Source: Homarus americanus (taxonomy: Eukaryota; Arthropoda; Malacostraca; Decapoda; Nephropidae). Taken from it: 64,000 nt of DNA. Below the pieces are notes generated by a model. That model searched no databases, had not been told where the DNA came from, and saw only the letters and a list, made by a program, of their open reading frames with translations. The stretch lies in NCBI RefSeq assembly GCF_018991925.1, contig NW_024736071.1:10539958-10603957 (forward strand), written 5' to 3'. This document shows positions 20,147 through 36,245 of this stretch, in pieces (position 1 is the first letter of the stretch; each line of letters begins with the position of its first letter). Made by a program: the position numbers and the translations under genes.

Positions 20147-20999
20147 CAGTGACCCCTCGTTTAACGAATGCCTCGGTTAACGAAATTTCGGTTAACGAAC
20201 TGCCTTCCATAAGGATCTTCAATTCGGTTAACGAACAAAAATTCGGTTAACGAATTTCTTACGAACCGACCTCAACATGTTTTCGCTTGCACTGGCCGGG
20301 CAACGAGCTTTAGTATCAGTCCGCCAATACATTAATCGGTTCTAGGGCTTAAATTCCTAACTATTTTAGTAAATATCAAGAAGTTTATACTATTCAATAA
20401 TTTTTAAAGTTTAATATTAAATTTTTTAGTCATTTTAACAATTATTGAACATAATTGAAGGTAAAGTGACTAGTTTAATGCGCGGCATCCAGCCTCTTAA
20501 CACAGCAAACAGGCGTTAGTCTCTCTGTTTTCACTGGAGGTAATATCTTGCTTGAGACTCTCTTCAACTAAACACTTTTTTTCTGTGTTTCCAAGCAAAT
20601 TATTGGTCATTTTGAAATATATTTTACATATTGACAATATATAATGCAGTACAGTGTTGATTTAAAGAAAATAATCTTGAAATACACCAAGAGAACTAAA
20701 ATTTTATGGGTGAAATGGTGCCATGGGGTGACTTCTCTTCCACCCCAATGCCTTCTCTTCTTCCTTCTCCTCCACCCCCATTGTAATTCCCATCATCATC
20801 ATCATCATCCAGGAGCCTTCTACATACACACCTCAAAGTAAGTGAAATTTTCTACCATTTTTTTTGAATTTAGGAAATTTTCGGTGAGCTGGAACCAATT
20901 ACCCAAAAACCCATTGAAACAATGGTTTCGGTTAACGAACTTTTCGGTTAACGAACGACCTTCTGGAACGGATTGAGTTCGTTAACCGAGGGGTCACTG
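20147..20999 (-). mobile_element. Pogo/Tigger-like non-autonomous element, copy 2 (inverted relative to copy 1)
   Basis: Starts CAGTGACCCCTCGTTTAACG and ends CGTTAACCGAGGGGTCACTG, with TA duplications at 20145-20146 and 21000-21001. The interior is the reverse complement of 11977-12816: for example, the GGGTTTTTGGGTAATTGGTT text of copy 1 appears here inverted near 20895. The (GAT)n tract of copy 1 appears as (ATC)n near 20792. The length is 853 bp and no transposase is present. Confidence 0.9.
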
Positions 21000-21049
21000 T
21001 ATAAGAGAAATATAAGACTTGTGATATGGAGACAATATTGATATGATAT

Positions 21050-21390
21050 AGGACAATGGAAGTAAGCACCTACCAGAGCATAGGTAACATACGAGAATTA
21101 AATCTAAACTATTAAGAATAAATGACTCCCTGTGGTAGGAGGTCCCTGACAGTGGGACTGTCAAGGCAATAGTGTTGAAGGGTGTTAGCATTGAGACAGT
21201 TACAAAGTTTACATGAAGAGAAGTGGGGGTCATCTTCCACCTCAGATACTTGGCAGATAGGTCTCCTAACCTAATGCGAGCAGAAACAACATTATGTCTG
21301 CGGACCATAAGTCCACATCGACGATACTTGTGTGGATAAGGAAGAATGTGATTGTAGGGAGAAGAGTGGCTGAACGAATTCTCTTTCGGT
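21050..21390 (-). pseudogene. 3' end of a non-LTR retrotransposon ORF2 (X-element/jockey-like tail)
   Basis: On the - strand the text reads Y-P-H-K-Y-R-R-C-G, then R-R-H-N-V-V-S-A-R-I-R-L-G, and after a frameshift D-D-P-H-F-S-S-C-K-L-C, L-Q-H-Y-C-L-D, V-R-D-L-L-P-Q-G. This is the Cys/His-containing segment downstream of RT in jockey-type ORF2 proteins: C-x2-C, then a histidine and cysteine spaced as H-Y-C. Only this end is present. It starts about 50 bp from the pogo-like copy. Confidence 0.65.
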
Positions 21391-21781
21391 AGGTCATGCT
21401 AGGCTTATATTTAGGCCTAAAAGATCCTGATTGGACAGCCATAATTTTGAGAATCAGTTATTGATGAATCTTACTAGAAAAATTTGCAAATTAACATGTG
21501 TAAGACTGTCTTTTATTTTTATCTTTAGGTAACTAATTTTTATTATAATTTACTTTGGATTTATTTTAATATTTGAGACAAATAATAATTTTGTTGTTAC
21601 TTTTTACTTTCAGTACTTGAGTACTTCAAGAATAAGAAATTTTTTTACTTCTACTTGAGTACATTGACATTTGGATACCTTTATTTCTACTTCGAGTAAC
21701 ATTTTGCCAATGTAACAATACTTTTACTTTAAGTAACAAAGTCCAGTACTTTTTACATCTCTGGTTAGAGAAGGGTAGTTT

Positions 21782-22367
21782 AGCTTAGTGTTTAAACATC
21801 AGGTAGAAAAAGCTGGAGTATAGTACAGTACCTAATCTTTGGGTGATCCAAAGTAGATCCTGTGGTTTTCCTAAAAAAAAAAAAAAAAGCTTGAATTTCA
21901 GCCTAGGAAAATTCCGACACTTCTTTCTTAACCTTGGCCAATTGACTCACCACCTAGGTACCACTTTGTTCTAGTTTCTGGGGGAGAACTTCAAACTTTC
22001 ATATTTATGTTTTGTTGGCATAGAATTATAAAGATTTGGTAGTGTCACTTTGTCTTTCCAAAACAATGCTGGGCTTGCTCTTTTAGAATCTGGTAAAGCC
22101 TACAACACATGTAAAAAGAAACAGTAGTGTTGACTAACACTGTTCACTTTTTATTGTATGAGTGAATTTAAATTGCTTAGAAAGACTAATTGTTATAAAA
22201 ATAACTCCCCTCAGTTTAATTGTTCAATGTTATTACATTTATACTGTATTTATTTTAGCAGAGTAAGTGTGTTGTTCTGACTACAGTACTGTAACCACAT
22301 TTTTCACAAAGCATTAATTATCATAGGAAATCTCTGACAGTTGGCATTAAAACATCATAATACTGTA
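21782..22367. other. Intronic noncoding sequence
   Basis: Unique-looking AT-rich intron between the hAT target site and the small MITE. I see no gene or repeat apart from an A16 run near 21873. Confidence 0.4.
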
Positions 22368-22527
22368 CAATCAAAGACAAAAGTCGTGTCGCGGTTTTGT
22401 CTGAAGATTAAATATAACTCTTGAATCATTATGAGAGCCCCTACCACAAGGATGAGCGCACCAAAAGTTTTAGCCCTACGGCATATGCTTTCACCAAATT
22501 TCACGACACGACTTTTGTTTTTCATTG
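22368..22527. mobile_element. 160-bp foldback MITE with TA duplication
   Basis: The arms match over CAAAAGTCGTGTCG plus flanking bases (24 bp with 2 mismatches) at 22368-22391 and 22504-22527, with TA on both sides (22366-22367, 22528-22529). The loop of about 110 bp has no coding sequence. Size, inverted ends and TA flanks fit a Tc1/mariner-type MITE. It lies 120 bp upstream of the glypican exon at 22650. Confidence 0.65.
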
Positions 22528-22649
22528 TATCTATACTGCAGATTTGTGTAAAATGATAACAAATAAACCTCAAACCACATTTGTGTACCTTCACCTATTT
22601 GTGTGATAAACCTTGACACATAAACCTATAAGGTCAACCTCTCTTACAG

Positions 22650-22896
22650 CTGGTGTTGACCCAGATGACTTGGCTTCCTAAGGCTGATGCTCGCCATGGA
22701 CACAGTGATGGTCATGCCACTGATGGGTCTGGCTCAGGGGTAGACGGCTCAATGGACTCTCACAGCCGGAGCAACCACCCAAGTGAAGATGATGACGAGT
22801 ACTACAACGAGTACTATGACGACTATTACGGTGGACAAGGAGGATCTGGCATGGGCTCTGGAGATCTTGAAAGTAGTACAATCGTCCCCCGAACGG
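22650..22896 (+). CDS. Glypican-like protein, glycosaminoglycan-attachment exon
   Basis: The acceptor CTCTTACAG ends at 22649 and the donor G|GTAAGT follows 22896. The exon enters in phase 0, as the upstream exon requires, and leaves in phase 1 (247 nt). It encodes a low-complexity acidic segment with Ser-Gly clusters: G-S-G-S-G-V-D-G-S about 30 residues in, and G-S-G-M-G-S-G-D-L-E near the end. Acidic residues flank them, the usual signature for heparan sulfate attachment in glypicans. Between the clusters is D-D-D-E-Y-Y-N-E-Y-Y-D-D-Y-Y, six tyrosines in an acidic context, which could be tyrosine-sulfated in the Golgi (inference). A GTG at 22653 is not a start; this is an internal exon. Confidence 0.78.
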
Positions 22897-23995
22897 GTAA
22901 GTTTCTGATATTGTTCAAGTGATAGATATTCTGTCCTGTAGTTGTGTATTCCCTATAGTGTATACTGTAGTATATTTTATGACTCTTCAATCCTTTTCCA
23001 TCTTAATGAAAGGTTGCCATAAATAAGAGTAGATACATGTACTGTGCACATGTATTTCCCCTTCATTCTGTCATTCATATTATTGTAAATGACATATTCT
23101 ACTATCTCTCTTCTCCAAAAAGGCCCAAAATCTGGTTTAACATGTTGTTTCACATAAGCCAGCATCATCCATCAGCTGCACAACTATTTCCAACATCAGT
23201 TACTCTACCATCTCCCAACTTTCCACTCTTCCACACATATACATTACTGCTTCCATGGTCGTCTACTCCTCACTTCACGTGTAGATTTCTTTTTGCTTCT
23301 CCTGGTCTCCATCTCACTCTATATCTTCCCCTCTCCCACTATCATCCTTTTCTTTTACCAATTTTTCACTTCCTATTGCTTACTACCCAAATATTTTTAA
23401 TACTGTACTGGGCAAAGGCTTGCATGTATATACTGTATTGCGAAAACATCTCATGCACCCGAACACATCTGGAGCTTTTTGTGTTTACTTCTCTCACTAA
23501 CTTTATTTAATTTTTGTATCAATGATAAGCCTCCCTTGTATCATCATTCTAGTTCTTCTACAAGTAAAGAACCTCTAGGAAAAGGCTAAGAAGGTATTAA
23601 CAAATACAACAAAGTTGGTGGTACAGTAACGAGACAGGTGAAACAGTAGCAGGAATTGGCAGGGCATACCAAGTGAATTAGTCAACCATAACTGGAATTA
23701 TATTTATGCCCTAAGATGGGCGGGTCACGTCGTGTTGCGTCTCTGTAACAAAACGTGTTGGCACTTGGGCCTTCATTGTTGAGTCGCAGAAACTGGACTG
23801 AATGCATAAGAGAATCAAGATCGTCATAGTGATGTGAATGTGTAAAACAATGTAGGGCTTTTAATGTTATTCACAATTGTATATCAAAATATTCTCCCTA
23901 CTTGACTGGAGCAGTAGACTGTTAGGTTACAACCATAAAACCACTGCCATATGCCAAGATTTATTCTGAAAATTTTAATGGGGTGTGTCCATGTC

Positions 23996-24465
23996 TGTGA
24001 CTGACCGTCCACCAGACTCCAGCGGACTCTAGCAGTTTCCCCCAGCCTCCCCAGACTCTAGCAGTCTCCCCCAGCCTTTAGCAGCCTCAACCATTTCCTG
24101 CAGCATTTAACAGCTTCTTTCAGCCTTCCCCAGGCTCTACCAGTATTCCACAGCTTCTAGCAATCTTCCTCAACCTTTAGCAGTCTCCCCAGCCTCTGGC
24201 AGTCTCCCCCCAGCCTCTGGCCATCTCCCCCCAGCCTCTGGCCATTTCCCCCAGCCTCTGGCAGTCTCCTCCAGCCTCTAGCAGTCCTCCCAGCCTCTGG
24301 CAATCTCCCCCAGCCTCTGGCAGTCTCCCTCACCCTCTGGGAATCTCCCCCAACCTCTAGCAGTCTCCCCCAGCCTCTAGCAGTCTCCCTCAGCCTCTAT
24401 AAGTCTCCCCTTGCCTCTTACAGTCTCACCTAGCCTCTAGCAGTCTCCTCCAGCCTTGTTGTAAA
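23996..24465 (+). repeat. ~20-bp intronic minisatellite (CAGTCTCCCCCAGCCTCTAG)
   Basis: About 23 imperfect copies of a 20-bp C-rich unit lie in the 1.77-kb intron between the last two glypican coding exons. The unit is pyrimidine-rich on the + strand and contains many CCCCAG words that resemble 3' splice sites. Confidence 0.9.
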
Positions 24466-24662
24466 AAGGGGTCACTATAGTAAAATACACTTTTTACATC
24501 AGTAAGAGTGAATGAATAACAACAGGTGAAGGGAATTTTTTTTGTGAATGCTGTACTGTATTGTATTTAGTATTTTTTCCTACCATCATGTATAAAATTA
24601 TTTTTGTTATATTCATTTACATTCTGCATGTTTCCCTTATTAAATGGATTTATTTGTTTCAG

Positions 24663-24766
24663 ATGCATCATTACCAGAGAATCCAAATTCAACTGCCCAA
24701 CACGGAAGCAGTATGATAGTGTTGCTATTTACCCTTGCTACTGCTGTCTATGTTTTCTATGGCTAA
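24663..24766 (+). CDS. Glypican-like protein, terminal coding exon with GPI-anchor signal
   Basis: The acceptor (TTTATTTGTTTCAG, ending 24662) joins in phase 1 to the previous exon, giving an Asp codon across the junction. The exon encodes a short Ser/Asn-rich spacer D-A-S-L-P-E-N-P-N-S, candidate small-residue omega sites around G-S-S, then a hydrophobic C-terminus M-I-V-L-L-F-T-L-A-T-A-V-Y-V-F-Y-G and TAA at 24764-24766. A small-residue site, short spacer and uncharged hydrophobic tail at the very end form the classic GPI-attachment signal, as in all glypicans. The three exons together give 157 codons, the C-terminal fraction of a protein usually 500-700 residues long. Confidence 0.8.
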
Positions 24767-25155
24767 TACTTCCCACAAATTTGCTCCAAAAATACCTCAG
24801 ATGACTCCATTGAATGTTCCAACAAAGCTGTAAATGGTTTAACATCATAGAAATCAGTACCGGTGTACTTGAGGATCACCACCGCAGCACAATAATACTC
24901 GTAGGCTGGGTTCAGAGTCACTGCCTTACAAGTTCTAATGCTGCACAAGGTTGAAACTTCTTCAGCCTCACAGCTTTCATAAATTAATCATGGTTGACAT
25001 TCATGTATTCAGCACAGTTTATTTTTCATGATTGCAACTGTAAATACAGCTAATGTTTCAATGTAGATAGGAATGAAAATTAGTTTATTGAAGGAAAAAA
25101 AAAGCAGATTTTCCGATGATATTTTACCTGAATAAAAGTGGCGGCGAAAAACATT
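24767..25155 (+). other. Likely start of the glypican 3' UTR
   Basis: Sequence directly after the TAA. An AATAAA polyadenylation-signal match lies at 25131-25136. Other AATAAA matches occur further downstream, so the true 3' end could be several kilobases away. Confidence 0.4.
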
Positions 25156-31865
<6,710 letters not shown>

Positions 31866-32366
31866 TGTCTCAGGCCTTAGCAGGGCCACAGGAGGTGGCA
31901 GAGAGTAATGCAGGATCAGAACAGGTTCTACAACAGGTAGGGACTCTGAAGAAGTGTGTCGAATTAATGGCAATTAGCTGACCTACTGTTAGGGGAGAGG
32001 AGGATCAACAGGAATGTTTCCAGCGCAGGAACAATGTAATAGTTTTTGGAGTCCCCTGAGAGGTAGGCGGAGGGGAACAGTAGGATAACACACGATAAGA
32101 TGCAATTTAAGAATATTTGTACAGAGGTTCTGCATATGCCATCAACCCCTCAGGATGAGAGGAGGCTGGGACTAATGCAGGGGGACAAGCCTCGCTCCCT
32201 CAGGATCACACTAGTGGGTGAGCAGAAATGAGAGATTATTCAGCAGGCAAAAACACTTGGCAAGGAGCATGGCATTTCAAAGTGTATTCATTCACCCAGA
32301 TTGCACGGTAATGCAGAGGGAACACCACAAGAAGCTCCTGGAGGACTTGAAGCAGAGGAGTCCAGG
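31866..32366 (+). pseudogene. CR1-like ORF1 fragment (left flank of the satellite)
   Basis: In shifted + frames the text reads R-R-N-N-V-I-V-F-G-V-P near 32020, D-E-R-R-L-G-L-M-Q-G-D-K-P-R near 32155, L-R-I-T-L-V-G near 32200, and P-D-C-T-V-M-Q-R-E-H-H-K-K-L-L-E-D-L-K near 32297-32350. This is the RRM-like, nucleic-acid-binding ORF1 pattern of CR1-type retrotransposons (N-N-V-I-V-x-G-x-P ... P-D-x-T-x-x-x-R-E-x-x-x-x-L). It ends abruptly at 32366, where satellite sequence begins. The matching ORF2 type is found on the other side of the array, in the same orientation. Stops and frameshifts make it non-coding. Confidence 0.6.
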
Positions 32367-35300
32367 TAGATTATCATAGAAAATGGGAAATTTGTATCAG
32401 AAAATGGGAAATATCTATTTTCTGGGAGTTGGTTACCTACTTATCATAGAAAACGGGAAATTTGTATAATAGATAATGGGAAATATCTACTTTCCGGGAA
32501 AGTTGGTTATCTACTTTCCCAAAAAGTAGATTATCTACTTTTTGGGAAAGTAGATTAATGACTTTATGGGAAATATTCCCTAATTTTCCAAAGTAGATTA
32601 TCATAGAAAACGGGAAATTTGTATGACAGAAAATGGGAAATATCTACTTTCTGGGAAAGTTGGTCATCTACATATCATGGAAAACGGGAAATTTCTATAG
32701 TAGAAAATGGGAAATATCTACTTTCCGGGAAAGTTGGTTATCTACTTTCCCGAAAAGTAGATTATCTACTTTTTGGGAAAGTAGATAATCGACTTTTTGG
32801 GAAACAGGATTATCGACTTAATGGGAAATATTACCTAATTTTCCGAAGTAGATTATCATAGAAAACGGGAAATTTGTATCACAGAAAATGGGATATATCT
32901 ACTTTCTGGGAAAGTTGGTTATCTACTTATCATAGAAAACGGGAAATTTCTATAGTAGAAAATGGAAAATATCTACTTTCCGGGAAAGTTGGTTATCTAC
33001 TTTCCCGAAAAGTAGATTATCTACTTTCCCGAAAAGTAGATTATCTACTTTTTGGGAAAGTAGATAATCGACTTTTTGGGAATAAGGATTATCGACTTAA
33101 TGGGAAATATTACCTAATTTTCCGAAGTAGATTATCATAGAAAACGGGAAATTTGTATCACAGAAAATGGGATATATCTACTTTCTGGGAAAGTTGGTTA
33201 TCTACTTATCATAGAAAACGGGAAATTTCTATAGTAGAAAATGGGAAATATCTACTTTCCGGGAAAGTTGGTTATCTACTTTCCCGAAAAGTAGATTATC
33301 TACTTTTCGGGAAAGTAGATTATCGAATTTTCGGGGAAGTAGATTAACGACTTTTTGGGAAATATTACCCAATTTTCCAAAGTAGATTATCATAGAAAAC
33401 GGGAAATTTGTATGAGAGAAAAAGGGAAATATCTACTTTCTGGGAAAGTTGGTTATCTACTTATCATAGAAAACGGGAAATTTGTATAATAGAGAATGGG
33501 AAATATCTACTTTCCGGGAAAGTTGGTTATCTACTTTCCCGAAAAGTAGATTATCTACTTTTTGGGAAAGTAGATAATCGACTTTTTGGGAAAGAGGATT
33601 ATCGACTTAATGGGAAATATTACCTAATTTTCCGAAGTAGATTATCATAGAAAACGGGAAATTTGTATCACAGAAAATGGGATATATCTACTTTCTGGGA
33701 AAGTTGGTTATCTACTTCTCATAGAAAACGGGAAATTTCTATAGTAGAAAATGGGAAATATCTACTTTCCGGGAAAGTCGGTTATCTACTTTCCCGAAAA
33801 GTAGATTATCTACTTTTTGGGAAAGTAGATAATCGACTTTTTGGGAATAAGGATTATCGACTTAATGGGAAATATTACCTAATTTTCCGAAGTAGATTAT
33901 CATAGAAAACGGGAAATTTGTATCACAGAAAATGGGATATATCTACTTTCTGGGAAAGTCGGTTATCTACTTTCCCGAAAAGTAGATTATCTACTTTTTG
34001 GGAAAGTAGATAATCGACTTTTTGGGAAAGAGGATCATCGACTTAATGGGAAATATTACCTAATTTTCCGAAGTTGATTATCATAGAAAACGGGAAATTT
34101 GTATCACAGAAAATGGGATATATCTACTTTCTGGGAAAGTTGGTTATCTACTTATCATAGAAAACGGGAAATTTCTATAGTAGAAAATGGGAAATGTCTA
34201 CTTTCCGGGAAAGTTGGTTATCTACTTTCCCGAAAAGTAGATTATCTACTTTTTGGGAAATTAGATAATCGACTTTTTGGGAATAAGGATTATCGACTTA
34301 ATGGGAAATATTACCTAATTTTCCGAAGTAGATTATCATAGAAAACGGGAAATTTGTATCACAGAAAATGGGATATATCTACTTTCTGGGAAAGTTGGTT
34401 ATCTACTTATCATAGAAAACGGGAAATTTCTGTAGTAGAAAATGGGAAATATCTACTTTCCAGGAAAGTTGATTATCTACTTTCCCGAAAAGTAGATTAT
34501 CTACTTTTCGGGAAAGTAGATTATCGAATTTTCGGGGAAGTAGATTAACGACTTTTTGGGAAATATTACCAAATTTTCCAAAGTAGATTATCATAGAAAA
34601 CGGGAAATTTGTATGAGAGAAAAAGGGAAATATCTACTTTCTGGGAAAGTTGGTTATCTACTTATCATAGAAAACGGGAAATTTGTATAATAGAGAACGG
34701 GAAATATCTACTTTCCGGGAAAGTTGGTTATCTACTTTCCCGAAAAGTAGATTATCTACTTTTTGGGAAAGTAGATAATCGACTTTTTGGGAAAGAGGAT
34801 TATCTACTTAATGGGAAATATTACCTAATTTTCCGAAGTAGATTATCATAGAAAACCGGAAATTTGTATCACAGAAAATGGGATATATCTACTTTCTGGG
34901 AAAGTTGGTTATCTACTTATCATGGAAAACGGGAAATTTGTATAGTAGAAAATGGGAAATGTCTACTTTCCGGGAAAGTTGGTTATCTACTTTCCCGAAA
35001 AGTAGATTATCTACTTTTTGGGAAAGTAGATAATCGACTTTTTGGGAATAAGGATTATCGACTTAATGGGAAATATTACCTAATTTTCCGAAGTAGATTA
35101 TCATAGAAAACGGGAAATTTGTATCACAGAAAATGGGATATATCTACTTTCTGGGAAAGTTGGTTATCTACTTATCATAGAAAACGGGAAATTTCTATAG
35201 TAGAAAATGGGAAATATCTACTTTCCAGGAAAGTTGATTATCTACTTTCCCGAAAAGTAGATTATCTACTTTTCGGGAAAGTAGATTATCGAATTTTCGG

Positions 35301-36245
35301 GGAAGTAGATTAACGACTTTTTGGGAAATATTACCAAATTTTCCAAAGTAGATTATCATAGAAAACGGGAAATTTGTATGAGAGAAAAAGGAAATATCTA
35401 CTTTCTGGGAAAGTTGGTTATCTACTTATCATAGAAAACGGGAAATTTGTATAATAGAGAACGGGAAATATCTACTTTCCGGGAAAGTTGGTTATCTACT
35501 TTCCCGAAAAGTAGATTATCTACTTTTTGGGAAAGTAGATAATCGACTTTTTGGGAAAGAGGATTATCTACTTAATGGGAAATATTACCTAATTTTCCGA
35601 AGTAGATTATCATAGAAAACCGGAAATTTGTATCACAGAAAATGGGATATATCTACTTTCTGGGAAAGTTGGTTATCTACTTATCATGGAAAACGGGAAA
35701 TTTGTATAGTAGAAAATGGGAAATGTCTACTTTCCGGGAAAGTTGGTTATCTACTTTCCCGAAAAGTAGATTATCTACTTTTTGGGAAAGTAGATAATCG
35801 ACTTTTTGGGAATAAGGATTATCGACTTAATGGGAAATATTACCTAATTTTCCGAAGTAGATTATCATAGAAAACGGGAAATTTGTATAGTAGAAAATGG
35901 GAAATATCTACTTTCCGGGAAAGTTGGTTATCTACTTATCATAGAAAACGGGAAATTTCTATAGTAGAAAATGGGCAATATCTACTTTCCAGGAAAGTTC
36001 ATTATCTAATTTCCCGAAAAGTAGATTATCCACTTTTCGGGAAAGTAGATTATCGAATTTTCGGGGAAGTAGATTAACGACTTTTGGGAAATATTACCAA
36101 ATTTTCCAAAGTAGATTATCATAGAAAACGGGAAATTTGTATCACAGAAAATGAGAAATATCTACTTTCTGGGAAAGTTGGTTATCTACTTTCCGGAAAA
36201 GTAGATTATCTACTTTTCGGGAAATTAGATAATCAACTTCCCCGA
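32367..36245 (+). repeat. Satellite array, forward-oriented part
   Basis: Monomers of 255 bp begin near 32619, 32874, 33153, 33408, 33663, 34099, 34354, 34609, 34864, 35119, 35374, 35628 and 35883. Each carries the words AAAACGGGAAATTTGTAT, AAATGGGAAATATCTACTTT and several ~24-bp subunits containing the palindrome GTAGATTATCTAC with CCCGAAAA or TTTTGGG spacers. One 279-bp step equals 255 plus one 24-bp subunit. Three monomer types alternate to give a 765-bp higher-order repeat (34354 to 35119 to 35883). Because 255, 24 and 765 are multiples of three, each monomer shows the same 80-codon ORF. These are not genes. Confidence 0.95.

Larger units (their letters stand above)
13062..21773. mobile_element. 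hAT element split by nested insertions, 8.7 kb overall
   Basis: The left end CTGAGTTGTAAAGTAACA and right end ...TTTTTACATCTCTG (inverse CAGAGATGTAAAAAGTACT) are hAT-type termini with imperfect inverted repeats. Both sides share TACTTAAGTA, CTACTTCGAGTAACATTTT and similar words over about 150 bp. The perfect 8-bp target duplication GTTAGAGA flanks them at 13054-13061 and 21774-21781. Between the ends lie a pogo-type element (13204-14303), a CR1 tail, two Ty3-like remnants, a pogo-like copy (20147-20999) and a non-LTR tail. All of these must therefore postdate this insertion or be part of its cargo. No transposase ORF survives. Confidence 0.75.

Noticed and set aside
22421..22606. Small ORFs across the 160-bp MITE
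   Set aside because: They cross the inverted repeat and the intron sequence without any coding signal. The strand pairing is explained by the hairpin.
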